A stretch of 64,000 nt of DNA from Limnomonas spitsbergensis (lineage: Eukaryota > Chlorophyta > Chlorophyceae > Chlamydomonadales), in contig JAYJMM010000097.1 in assembly GCA_037349105.1 (NCBI GenBank), positions 1,922,001 through 1,986,000 on the forward strand, given 5' to 3'. Shown piece by piece: positions 20,661 to 31,114 of the stretch (position 1 is the stretch's first letter; every line of letters starts with the position of its first letter). Made by a program: the position numbers and the translations under genes. The notes below the pieces were generated by a model. That model made no database searches. It was not told the origin of the DNA and saw only the letters and a program-made list of their open reading frames with translations.

Positions 20661-23448
20661 GCCTTCGCCTATAAGGCGCCTTCATTGGATTTTATGTTAT
20701 TTATTCCCATGGCTTTCTATACCAGAATTTTAGACAGCCCCTTCTCAACCTTCGACCCCTGGTTTTGCCTCAGGTTGGGGGGGAAGATGGGCTGTCATGA
20801 GTTCAGCCGCATAGTGGCTTAATTTGTGTTGAACTGCTGCATATGACAGGCGGTTCCCGCTGAAGCTGGCGGAAATGCCATGGATGGCCTCAAGGACTTC
20901 GTCACTCTGAGCCACCACCACAGCCATCATGCGGCAGCAAGAGAGCCGCCGCCAATCATCCAATCGTGAGAAGACAAGCGGTTGCGGGCAGGATGCAAGA
21001 TGGGCGACGTCAAGCCGCGTCTTTAATTAGGCGTAAGGCAACTGGCGGCGCCTAAGGCTCCAACGACGGCAGAGGTGAAAACCCGGCCGGCCGAAGGAGC
21101 CTGACTGAAGGGCCAGTGCATATAGTGCCTCAGGGCAGGCATGGGGCCCGGACGTCCGGTGGTGACGAGGCACCTCCTCTAGTGAGGGCGCCCAAGCCAC
21201 CGCTCAGCGAAGAGGAGCGGGAGCAGCGCAAGGCACGCAAACAGCTGAGGAATCAGCGGAAAGCCAATCGCCGGGCAGCCGGCCACGAGGGCTTAAACCA
21301 GGATCTGGACAGCTACGTGTGGAAAGGCCCAAGGGCCAAAGCTGCCGCTGCCGGAGCCGCGAATGCTTCAGTTGCCTACGGTGGCAACAGCTTCTAAAAG
21401 CGGCCAGCGCCACCATCAGCGCTGCCGCTGGAGCTGCTGCTAGCGTCGTCACTGATGTACATGAAGACCATGACTTCAAAGAGGGTGTCTGTGCTGGCGC
21501 CGCTCGTAAGGGCAACATTGGAGGGACATCTACTAGTCGTCATCTGCCTGGTAACATAGCCAAGAGAACAATAGTTCTGCTTGTCTTCTTTTACCTTGGC
21601 TGCGTGCATGTCCCTATCACCCCTTTACCTGATGGGGCTATGTACCCGAACAGTTGGCCTAACTGGCTCAACCCGTAGACGATAGACTGCCTGTCTTGGT
21701 TGATTTTCTATGTGCACCCTTAAGCTCACTAAAACCTTGATGGGTGTGTCCTAGGTTTTATCTATACCTCTCCCATTTCACCCGAGAGGCTCAGTACCAA
21801 ACCTTTGTCCGGCATCTCTTGATTTAATTATCGTGATTGCATGCCTTGCACTGCCATTGTGCACAATTCCAGATGGTGCAGCATTTCTTACAGCGCAAGT
21901 AGTGGGATTTCAGTTTCAGCTTGATATCACTTTTGCTGCATTTGTGCAATCAGCAGATCCTGAAACTGTAGATCCTAAAACACGCAGATCGACTGCTTGC
22001 AGCTCGTCACCTGCAGATGTACAACCTGTAGATCTAGGGTTACAGATCTTGAAGTAGTCAAACTGCAACTCTTAAAAAGAATCTCTTCACAGCAGATGTA
22101 CAGTCTGCAGATCTAGAAATGCAGATCCTAAAACATGCAGAGCTAATGCTGCAGACTTAAAAATTGCATGTTATAAACTGCAAGTCTAAAAATTGTAGTC
22201 ACTTAAATGCAGATCTTGAAAATCCAGATCAACATATTCATTTCATGAATTCCAAAACCTGACCTGCTAATTTTGGATCAGATCCTGACCTGCAGATCTT
22301 GAGTCAGAGTTTGAACTGCAGATCTGTGAATCAGATTTTAAATGGGAAACTATGTTAATGTATTTCAAGTTTACTTCATGAAGAAAACCCGAGCCGCATG
22401 CATCTGCTACCTTCACAGCAGTACATGTCACCTATTAAAAAAAATCGATCACCTTAATCAGCATTCAGAAGTGGCCTGGCCTTTTTGAAAACCAGGCCAT
22501 GGTTGTGCTTTGCCTTGTTTAGCTTTCCCTTGCTTGCACAGGCCAGATAACTGGTAGCGTCACAGCCCCCAAACCAGCGTCTGCTTTTGTGTAACATTTA
22601 AATTCAGCCGTCAAATCTGCTATATGATTCTCGTTGCTTCTGTTTGATCGCATGGGTTCGCTGCCTGACAAAACATGCTTTGCTCCTTCTGCCAGCAGGT
22701 GTCCAGTTTGGCTTATCATCCCTGAGCAGCACCTGGTTGAAGCAAGTTGCATGGGTTGCACTCATGGTATGCTGTGCAGAATATGCGTTATCTCCATGTG
22801 ACTTCCGTTCACCAGCTGGAACTCGCACAGTTTGAGCATTTGCAGTTTGTTGACCTCGCTGAGAATTAAATATGAACATTTGTCATGCAAAAATATTCTC
22901 TGACTGTTATTTAATTCTTTACAGCATGCTTCAGTGCTAAACATCTACTGAATCTGTGAGATTCTTGTTTCATTCTTGGGTTCAGCTGCCTGATTGAGAA
23001 ATTCTGTCTCTCTTGATTATGTTGGTACCAACAGCATAGCACGCCACCTGGGGTTTATCAGGGTCATTCCGTGCCCACCCGCCCCCCTGGTGTTTCTATC
23101 ATGCATTGTCAGGAAATTTTATTTCCGGACAATTCATGCTTTGCTGTCATTTACTGGTTTGGTTAAGATCTGTGCTGCCATAGCTAGCTCCTTTCTCATC
23201 TTCAGCCTCGTTGCTTTGTGCTCTGAGCTGGGGGGGGGGGAGGAAGATCATCCTAGCAATCGGCGCTGGCTTCGCGCCACTGATTGCTAAAGCCACCGTG
23301 ATCTTTTATATTCAGCTCAGGCCCTCGCTGCCGAACCTAGGGCCATGAGGTCTGTCAAGGCTTGCATACCAATTGTTGCATGAGCTACTGTCATACCGCG
23401 CAGAATGCTCAAGTATGCATCTGAGTCTCCTGATCATGAAACGCTTAT
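20661..23448. other. Mostly gene-free stretch inside the 11-kb region
   Basis: The segment 21116-21397 holds a small basic frame (EEEREQRKARKQLRNQRKANRR) that could be a remnant of another element, but it cannot be assigned. Between about 21940 and 22345 the word GCAGATC or CTGCAGATC recurs at least ten times in an AT-richer background, which resembles decayed short tandem sequence. The remainder up to 23448 is AT-richer than the flanks and shows no supported gene. Confidence 0.4.
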
Positions 23449-23952
23449 GTGACTGTGCAGAACATGGGACATGTATGTGCCATGGATAGCACTCGGGTAC
23501 CGAGACACAAGCATGCCAGCACCTTGATGAGTCCCTACCAGCTGCTGTTTTCCTGTGAACCAGTCATCCCTCCCGCTATCATGGAAAGGTTGAATGGGGA
23601 TCAGGCAGTGGATTACTTGGATGTGGATGCTGCTGCTGAACTTGTACTGTTCCGTTCTGATTTGCTAGCCAAAAACTGCGTGATGGTCGGCCAGAATCTT
23701 CTGGTGGCTCAACAGCGAGATACCCTGCGTTACGCAAGGCTCCGTAGTGGTGGTTACCTTCCATCAATAGCTAAGTATACTGAGGGGCAGTTTGTGTATG
23801 TGCGGGATGAGAACCGGCTGCACTCCACTGCAAGACCTTACGTGCTTCGAGTGTTTGATGTACAACCAAGTGTAGTCATTGTCCTGGTTGGTCGCAATGG
23901 GGTGACTGTGGCTGAGAACGCTATTAAATGCTCACCATGTCACCTGCCATAG
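23449..23952 (+). pseudogene. Retroelement integrase C-terminal fragment
   Basis: A frame of 167 codons whose opening (HASTLMSPYQLLFSCEPVIP) matches the end of the integrase core of Ty3/gypsy elements, where a host-like S/T-P-Y/F-E/Q-L-L-F/Y-G motif is typical. It continues with a QQRDTLRYARLRSGGYLP segment and a beta-rich domain (GQFVYVRDENRL, ending CHLP), in the position of the integrase C-terminal barrel. The catalytic DDE residues and the zinc-binding HHCC are upstream and absent, so the gene is 5'-truncated. The next frame starts within its last 25 bases. Confidence 0.65.
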
Positions 23953-24218
23953 AGGGACTCTTACCCCCATTAAAAAGATGGCAAAAGCCAGCACCAGATT
24001 TCCCTTGCCAGAGATGTCTGTTGCCTGATAATGCTAAGAAAATGATTCTGTGTGGTAGCTGTGGTCGAGGCACTCACACGTACTGTTTGGTACCACGGCT
24101 TACTACTGTCCCTGCTGTTACTGGATTTGTGAGCAATGCAGGACTGCTGGAGCTGACGCTACTGGTGCTGCACGACGTGATGTTGCGGCGGAACTGGAGG
24201 AACCAGTGGCCGCCGTGA
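23928..24218 (+). pseudogene. PHD-finger segment of a pol polyprotein, frameshifted
   Basis: Residues 27-53 of this frame show C-x2-C (CQRC), C-x2-C (CGSC) and H-x2-C (HTYC) spaced as in a PHD finger, followed by P-x-L-x2-VP. The last Cys pair is found one base out of phase: bases 24122-24139 read W-I-C-E-Q-C, the standard W-x-C-x2-C ending. A single-base indel just before 24122 therefore splits the finger. It directly follows the integrase C-terminus. PHD fingers in other contexts read histone H3 tails, so a chromatin-targeting role for integration is possible, but that is inference. Confidence 0.6.
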
Positions 24219-24315
24219 CAGGTTACCAGCTGCGGCCTGCTAAGCAAAAGAAGGCAGGAAGGGTGATGGGAGCCGCCAATGGCGGTGGCCCTGTTGAGGG
24301 TGAAAGAAGAAGGAC

Positions 24316-24975
24316 ATGCTGAAAGACGGGGAAGAGGAAGCGGATTGTCTTGCCGGGACCGCCTCAGGCGGTGCCGGAAGCAATGCGGTTGAGCTTGCCG
24401 GGACCGCCTCAGGCGGTGCCGGAAGCAATGCGGTTGAGCTTGCCGGGACCGCCTCGGGCGGTGCTGGAAGCGGTGAGGTGGTCCGGATTGCTATGCCTGG
24501 AGTTTGGCGAGAGCGCGATGAGGCTGCGGTCTACTTGGGCAACAGGATGCCGGGAGGATGGTCGTATCAACTCTACCCTCCTTCACCTCTCACCATTGAA
24601 GACAGCGACTGCAACACCCTGCTGGACTGCCTTGACCTATCCCTGTCCCCCAGCATTCTTTTGCTGTTCAAGGATAATGGGCAAGCCACCGGGCTTCTGC
24701 AGAACAGTCAGCTTTACCCTTACCCTCGATCCCTCCACGTTCTCACCAACTCTGGCATCGGTGTCAACGTCCCTGCAGACTATTGTGCTGACCCACTGCA
24801 ACCCTCCACCTACGAGTTTCTGCTACGACAGCATGGGCTGCATGTCCTTATCACAAACCCTCCTGCTGAATACGCTGACATCTCCTGCGCTCTCGCGGTC
24901 AAGTACGCGCGTCACGTGGCCTGCTGCTTAGTCACCCAAGATTTCCTCAAGTGTCATCCAGCAAGGTTTCAGTAG
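24316..24975 (+). pseudogene. Methyltransferase-like C-terminal segment of pol (tentative)
   Basis: A frame of 219 codons. It begins with three 15-residue repeats (AGTASGGAGSNAVEL; bases about 24350-24477) and continues into a globular-looking region that ends at TAG. Residues 178-183 read LITNPP, a loop resembling the N-P-P-Y/W motif IV of N6-adenine methyltransferases, with Ala instead of the aromatic residue. It is followed by a hydrophobic helix and CCLV strand (ALAVKYARHVACCLV). I recall similar segments after integrase and PHD in algal retroelement polyproteins, but I cannot check this here. The active-site aromatic is missing and there is no upstream S-adenosylmethionine motif that I can recognise, so activity is doubtful. 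Confidence 0.35.
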
Positions 24976-25994
24976 CTGTCCCAACTACGAAGAGAAAGGC
25001 GGCTTGTCATTTTGCAGTCTGTCAGCTTCACAGCAGGTCTGGGAGCTAACCGGTCCATTCACGGCTGTTGCAGCAATAAAGTGTGGATCCTCGTGTTTGC
25101 AACAGCGGCTATCCGTGCCCGGATGATCCCACCGATGCACACGTTCATCCGTTAAGCCAATACTGTGCTGCTCTCTAGTGTCAGAATATAGTTGTGTTTC
25201 CTTCGTTTACTTTGACAATTGACGGTGTATCTGAGCTGAATTGTCACTGGATCTGGGGGGGAACTGGGAATTAGGACAGATCTTTGTATTTATTGGTGCT
25301 GGAAATTGTGAGCTGAAGTTGGAACTGGATGATTGACAAAAAGTGTCTTACGATAAGAAACTATTATGTATTTACCCAAAACTGTATATTTTAGGATGAT
25401 ATTTGATTCAAACAAAACAAAACTAATTTCGTGCAGTTTTCAATATCTGGGGGGGAATTGTTGTGCATAATACGCACTTTTAGGGTTTAGGAGGTGTGTA
25501 CCGTGAGGTGGCATTCTCATATGTCTGGCGCGAGCCTATAGGCATCCTCGATCAGGTGTTAGGTAGGTGATCGGGAAGTTTGAGATGGTGTGGATCGGGA
25601 AACCGATTGCACTAGAGCAGGGCTGATGTAGTCTTCTGGACTTGGGGTCGATTGGGCTCTGGGGGAAGGTGAACAGTACCGATGGTGACGTGAACTGGGC
25701 TCTTCAGCTTGAAGAGGGTCCCTTAAAGCGACTGTGGCGAGTTACGGTAATGCGTAGAAGTCACAGCTAACGTACGCATTATATCGGAGGTTATTTTTCC
25801 TACCGGTACTTGTGCCCCATGGACTCTGGGCATGGCCCAGGGGTGGGAAGTCTGATAACAAGACGCAGTTCTTAAAACGCTGTCGTGCTTGTTCATTACC
25901 GCCTCCAGTGTTTTTCGATCTGGGGGGGGAATGTCTTGTGTTATTTTCGCTTGGTGCACCTATTCCTTAGGGTGCACCCCTGTGCCGCGACAGC
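24976..25994 (+). other. 3' untranslated part of the pol fragment with polypurine tracts
   Basis: No gene. Three nearly identical purine tracts (CTGGGGGGGAA, at about 25254, 25450 and 25922) resemble the polypurine tract that primes plus-strand synthesis next to a 3' LTR. The second is followed by TGTTGTGCATAATACGC and the third by TGTCTTGTG, either of which could be an LTR start. A block of three suggests tandem or nested ends. Confidence 0.45.
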
Positions 25995-26736
25995 TGTCAC
26001 GACGTATGACTGCACCGTGCGTTTGACTGCGCCAACTGCTTTTTCGGTTGGAAGTTATGTGTGAACTTGTACAAGTGTGTTTGCCGTCTTAGAGGATCCC
26101 GAACTGGGTCCTTTACTTTTTCTTTCTTACTTGATTTCACGGCCTTCAATAGACTCTTAACGTTTCCAGCTATTGTTCTTGAATATCGATCTGCAAGTTA
26201 ATCGTCAACCAAAGTCTTACTAAGGGGAAACTGGCAGAGCAGCTAGGCCAACAGCGACCCTATAAGCATCAACAAGTCTCATGATACGAAGCTGGCAGTG
26301 CATTTAGGCCAACAGTCGACTATCTGCAGCAATTAGAGTTATTCCTGCCTCTTAACAAGGCATATCTCCAGCCCTACAGCTGGATATTACCACCAACCAA
26401 CCATCACATCTCCAACCGACCAACCTACAGCCTTTCCTTTGGCTCCAAGTCGACCATCTGATTCATCAGAGATATCTTCAGTCACCAGAAGTCGCCAAGC
26501 AAGCGACTCACCACAGCAGATCAACGGCCACAATCGCCCAAGATCGTCCCAGGAAACCTATAAGTACCTCAGGAGTCGAGGCTTTACGGAATCTTGTCAA
26601 CAGTATCGAAGAAGTCCAGGTGAAGTACCGTAGCAAGAGCTATCACCTGTTATCGAGCTGAGTTCACTGAGTTACAGCAGTGGATCGAGAAGCTCCTACT
26701 ATAACCTCTGTAAGAGTTTATTAGTACTTGTTTAAG
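25995..26736 (+). repeat. 742-bp direct repeat, right copy (LTR-like)
   Basis: Same orientation as 15648-16376 and about 97% identical over its length, with a few extra bases (for example near 26412 and 26625). After the shared end TTTAAG it continues CTTAGTACTTGCC, unlike the left copy. No target duplication is seen outside the pair, so one end may be truncated. Confidence 0.7.
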
Positions 26737-26739
26737 CTT

Positions 26740-27200
26740 AGTACTTGCCAACTACGGAGATGTGGTGTGGGACACTACTGACCTCCGGCTGCGGCAGTGC
26801 TTCAACAGCAGGATGCAGTCCAGCCTGCTTCGGCACCTGCAAAAGACTGCAGGGCTGCCTGCGTCCGCAGCCAGCTGGGGGGTAGTGAGGGAGCTGCAGA
26901 TCCAGCTGTAACAGCGAGACAGGTGGCCCAACGAGCTCTACTTATACCACGCAGGGGCGGCACCGGCAGCACTGCGAGACAGCCCACTCATGGCTAAGGC
27001 TGGCATGCAGCTCGCGGTCAGACAGAACACCGGAGGGCGCACCTGGTGCAGTGAACTGCTGGGTGCACTCGAGGTGTTGGAGCGGGGAGCAGCTGTCCCT
27101 ATACAGCGACTGTCACAGCCTTTACAGCCGTTACCCGCCAAGGAGGTGCTGGCGCTAGTGGACGGAGCCTACAATGAGGCGTTGCTGGACTCCTCTGGGC
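26740..27200 (+). pseudogene. LINE-like reverse transcriptase C-terminal remnant
   Basis: A translated stretch (LRQCFNSRMQSSLLRHLQK, then WPNELYLYHAG and, after a stop at about 26910, MQLAVRQNTGGRTWCSELLGALEVLERG) reads like the thumb-to-tail part of a non-LTR retrotransposon reverse transcriptase, with short helical blocks and Trp/Cys-rich tail. One TAA interrupts it. The catalytic domain is absent. The assignment is from general resemblance only. Confidence 0.3.
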
Positions 27201-27559
27201 CGGGAAAACCTCAGGGATCCCGCCACCGAACACAGGTCTGCGGAACACAAGCCTCCTGTGCCTGCTGGTTTCAACCTGCAGAGGGTGCTGTGCTGGCGCA
27301 GGAGCCAAGAGCCGCACCAGCAACAGGGAGTGTGCTTTTGTGCGCTCAGACTTATGGCTGCGACTTGGCACCATCTGCGCAGCCGACTCTAGAGGATGGG
27401 GTGCCCCAGCTTTCTAAGAAGATGTGGTCCAACTTGATGAGGGCCAGGCCCCATGGGCTGGGTATTCTGACTTCCTTTTATTTCTTGCCTTTTTCTCTGC
27501 TGCTTCTCCTTCTCTCGTCTCTCCACTTTCCAACTAGGCAGTTGCACGCTTACCGGTAA
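27201..27559. other. Gene-free stretch
   Basis: An open frame passes through but shows no motif after the LINE-like part. It includes a pyrimidine-rich run near 27477-27530. It ends at the boundary with an inverted relative of the 10-12 kb element. Confidence 0.35.
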
Positions 27560-28234
27560 TGCAATACGTGATGTCACGGTATAATGCAGTAAACGTGCCA
27601 GAACCGTATTAGCCGCCGCCGCGGCCATGGAGGCTCCGCAGCTTCTCTGCGGAGCCCACTTTTCTAGGTTAGGAGCCCAGCTTCCCACTTTCGGGAAATT
27701 CTGAGCCAGGATTTCCCGTACTAAGTAAATAAGGGTTTGCCGGGACCTTTCAATCCCGGCTCGCACGCTTGACACTTACTTCGTCCCTTTTAAGTGGACA
27801 GACCTCTAATTGTAAACAACATCGGCCATTATCCTGGATATGCCCGGTGAAGAGCATTAAGTCAGTTCCGCGTCAACAAGTCAAGCCTAGATCAGCTACT
27901 CAGCCGACATAGCAAGCCTAGGACTACCCTGCAAGATGCCCGACTCGACCTAGGACAACGTCAGCAGTCCACGTCTACGGCATCCCCCGCATTACGCGGT
28001 AAGTGACCCAGATCGGCCTGCCAGGTTAGCTACCAGGAAGGCCAGAAGTCTAGCTTTACAAGTGCTCAGCACCGTGTCTGTCATCTAGAAGTTCCAGCCA
28101 CAGCTTAACGCGCTGCGCATCCTCGGCCAATGTGTAGTCACTGAGCCCGCCCGTAGGCGTCCGCCACTCTGTGGGGAAGAAGTCCGCCACGGACCTGAAG
28201 CAACCATCGCGTGTCCACTTAAAAGGGACGAAGT
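27560..28234 (-). mobile_element. Inverted, diverged relative of the 10-12 kb element
   Basis: Read on the minus strand, it matches 11885-11925 (CGGTT.TGGCACGT and ACCGTGACA), 10720-10878 (GTCTGTCC, GGGACGAAGTA, GGCAAACCCT, AGTACGGGAAA, CTCCGCA) and 10330-10440 (GTCCGTGGCGGACTTCTTCC, GACGCCTACGGG). It lacks the LTR palindrome found in the other copy, so it represents the ancestral uninserted structure. No coding frame is seen. Confidence 0.65.
27778..28234. repeat. Perfect 23-bp inverted repeat pair
   Basis: Bases 27778-27800 and 28212-28234 are exact reverse complements (core CGTCCCTTTTAAGTGG), 411 bases apart. They could be the ends of a small non-autonomous DNA element or a fragment duplicated in inverse orientation. 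No target duplication is seen at the outer edges. Confidence 0.6.
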
Positions 28235-28856
28235 GGATCTAGTCTGATCAGCCTGACCCAACGAATCCTGCTTAAGGTGTATGTGCTGTGAAGCCTGGAA
28301 TTTTTTCTCCATGACAAGCGGATCTGCCTTGGACAGCTAGAAATCACTGAGCAGAGGATTCTTCATAGATAATTCCAAGTCAATACCTGCTTGCGCTGGG
28401 CGTGGCAACCCAGAAGCAGAAGTAGCTTGAAGAATCAGGCTGTTGAATTATAAACCCAGCTGATTAGTGCCTGTGCACCTGGTCTGCCTTTGTGGTGAAG
28501 TGCAAATTACCCAAGTGTTGACAGAAGTGAGGTGTGGATCTGGGATCCAAGTTTAAAAGCGGCAACCCAAGACTGTGTGCAGGAAGCAGACATCGCGACC
28601 TGGAGCTGCAGAGTCTGAGCATGAAGCCGCGCACCTGACAATGCAGGGATCAGCATGGCATCCCAGCGAGTCGAAAGGTGGGAGAAGTGGGTGAAGGCAA
28701 GATTTTGCCAGATCACCGGATTATACATTAGGGCGAGGGGTCATTCCGCCAGATCAATTGAAATTGCCTGTCCTTGTGGCCGGTCTAGCAAGTCCTCACC
28801 AGGCTGCAGACGGTAGAGGGAGCAGAAGCGTGCTGTAAGCTGCGTCAAAGGTTGCT
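28235..28856. other. Region upstream of gag copy B
   Basis: About 600 bases with no supported gene, preceding the long gag frame on the + strand. It may contain the untranslated leader of copy B, but no LTR boundary or primer site was recognised. Confidence 0.4.
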
Positions 28857-30734
28857 GTGTGCCAACACAGACAAACGAGCGAATTGTTCAGAAATCTAGC
28901 AGAAATGCAGGACCCAATCATAGATCCCGACCGCCACCAGCACCCTGAAGCATCCAGGTGTAGCAGCACGCTAAGAGGGCTGGATTCCGTGACACCCCTT
29001 GATGCTGCGATAGCCGAGGAGGCGATGCAGATTTCCCTAGGACTGTCAGGAGCACCCTTGGATGATGGCATTTTGCATGTAGCAGTGACTCGCAGAGGGA
29101 TCGGACGAGGCGGCCCAGTCATGGACACCCCCAGGCTGAGCCAAGAAGTGGAGCAGTGGCCAGTCCCTGAGGAAGGAACCTTTGACCCGACCTCACAGCC
29201 GCCCACGGATAGGTCGCAGACCTGTGTGGCGGGGGAGGGCAGCGGTTCAGAAGGAACCCCGACGCAGGACCTGCCTGGAGGGGCAGGAACGCGGACAGGC
29301 GGGACTGAACCGGAGCTCCAGGTGTTGATCAAGAGGGAACCCGGACCCGAGCCCAGGCCTGAGCCCGCAGTGGTCAGGTTGGAAAAGGAGACGGTCCAGC
29401 CAGTGGCGACCCAGCTGGACTTGCAGAGGTACCGGGAGCCGCAGGTCCAAAGGGAGTTAGCCGGGCCGGCAGTGGTCCAACGGGACTTGGAGACATGCAG
29501 TGACCCAAGGGCCAAGCGGCAGCCCGCCGCGCCTGTGGGACAGCCGTGGGCGGATCTGGTCTCTGAGGACGAGCTGCCAGATCCCAAGCACGACATGCAG
29601 CTTCCAAGGGGAATGCCGCCAAGGCCTGTGTTGCACCGGCGGAAGCAGGCAAGGCCGCTGCGCGTCCCGGTCGAGGAGACGGCCGGAGCCTTGGCATATG
29701 GCACACCCATGTCCAGATTCACCCCCAGCCTCGGCGGGCAAGGGCAGGAGGCCGGGGCCGGACCTGCCGGGAAGGAAATGGGGAGCGGCAGTCGGAGGGA
29801 CAGCATGTACGGGTACTTCAACAACCCGGCGTGGATGCCTGTACCCGGAGAAGCCGAGCAGTCAGGAGGACGCTGGCTGCTGGACCCAGCAGGGCGAGCG
29901 GCGGACGAGCTACAGCCGATAGGATGGACGGGGATCCTGCAGTGGGCTGCACGCCTGTGGCAGCAAGTATGCTCCAGGTATTTTGCACACCTCAGCGATC
30001 AGGCAAGGGCCATCGAGGAATTCAGGAGCCACCATCTGGCAGAGTGGGCAACAAAAGCCATTATGGGAATCCCTCACACGGGGCAGGACAGGGCAACGCT
30101 GTTGGCAGCCCTTGGCAGGGTGTCCAAGGGAACAGCGGGAGAGGAGGCGGCCCTGGCTGTCAAGGCTTTTGCAGATGAGTGGTGCACCAGCGTGGTCGGG
30201 GATGAGGAGCAGCCTGGATCTGAGCCAGTGGAGGGGGAAGAGCTCCAGGAGTGGGAAGGATTCGAGGCGGCCAGGCTGCAGCCCGATGACCTCAGGAAGG
30301 TCCAGAGGTGGCAGGAGCAGACGGGAGGAGCTGTTACAGCTGCAAGCCAGGCCCTGCGGGAACGCCTGGAGGCCAGCAGTGAGCCCAGTCTCAGGAGCCA
30401 AAAGAGGGAACAAGGGTGCAGGCCCAGGCCAAGCAGCCCAGCGGCCAGCGAACAGCTAAGGGCGACCAGCCTGTCCCTAGCCAGGCCAACGGAGCAGAGC
30501 TCGGAGCCAAGAAGGGCAAGCAGGCAGGAGTCCTGTGCTATGATGCGCATCGTGGACAACAAGGAAAACAGCAACCAGGAAGGCCAGGTGGACCACATCG
30601 CGGAGTTCCTGCGGGCCCAGGCGGCCCAGGCAGGGGGCAGGGCGGAGAGAAGGAGCCACTGCCCAGGCCAAGGGAGGCGAGTCCTGCAGGAAATCGAGCC
30701 GGCAGGGAATACCGGGAGAGGCGACCCGCAATGA
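28857..30734 (+). CDS. Gag N-terminal half, copy B
   Basis: A frame of 625 codons. The first ~290 residues are Pro/Glu/Arg-rich and disordered-looking. From residue ~290 a conserved block shared with copy C follows (GALAYGTPMSRFTPSLGG, MYGYFNNPAW, ELQPIGWTGILQWAARLW, AIEEFRSHHLAEWATKA, GIPHTGQDRATLLAALG). The end is Gln/Arg-rich and terminates at TGA. The same phase continues into the linker (30909-31112) after a second stop (TAG at about 30876, a Gln codon in copy A), so copy B carries at least two stops before the capsid-like half. No known domain is recognised; its place upstream of a zinc-knuckle ORF suggests part of a large Gag. Confidence 0.55.
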   Translation: MCQHRQTSELFRNLAEMQDPIIDPDRHQHPEASRCSSTLRGLDSVTPLDAAIAEEAMQISLGLSGAPLDDGILHVAVTRRGIGRGGPVMDTPRLSQEVEQWPVPEEGTFDPTSQPPTDRSQTCVAGEGSGSEGTPTQDLPGGAGTRTGGTEPELQVLIKREPGPEPRPEPAVVRLEKETVQPVATQLDLQRYREPQVQRELAGPAVVQRDLETCSDPRAKRQPAAPVGQPWADLVSEDELPDPKHDMQLPRGMPPRPVLHRRKQARPLRVPVEETAGALAYGTPMSRFTPSLGGQGQEAGAGPAGKEMGSGSRRDSMYGYFNNPAWMPVPGEAEQSGGRWLLDPAGRAADELQPIGWTGILQWAARLWQQVCSRYFAHLSDQARAIEEFRSHHLAEWATKAIMGIPHTGQDRATLLAALGRVSKGTAGEEAALAVKAFADEWCTSVVGDEEQPGSEPVEGEELQEWEGFEAARLQPDDLRKVQRWQEQTGGAVTAASQALRERLEASSEPSLRSQKREQGCRPRPSSPAASEQLRATSLSLARPTEQSSEPRRASRQESCAMMRIVDNKENSNQEGQVDHIAEFLRAQAAQAGGRAERRSHCPGQGRRVLQEIEPAGNTGRGDPQ

Positions 30735-31114
30735 CAGGAAAGGAGGGAGGATGAGCTGTCAATTTCCGAGGCAAGAGAGTACACCGGCGGAACGCAGCCT
30801 AGCAGGCCCAGCATTAACCAGCCCGGAAGACAGGCGGGATCAGGAGGAGAAATGGGACACCAAGAGCCAGCTCAATAGCGCTCAGAAGGGGGCAGCCGCC
30901 CCAGAAGTGTGGCAAGCGAGATGCCGTCCGGGGGCGGGCAGTCCCAGAGAAGTGCAGACCGCAGAGACAGCCGGGGCCAGCGAAGCCGGAGCCCAGCCAA
31001 GGACGGAGGCGGCGGGTCAGGCTCTGACCCCAGCAAGTCGGACTCTGAAGACACAGAGGGGCGCGGCCCGGGCTCCAGCAGGGAATCCATGAGGCAAAAA
31101 GGGAGAGGATAGCC

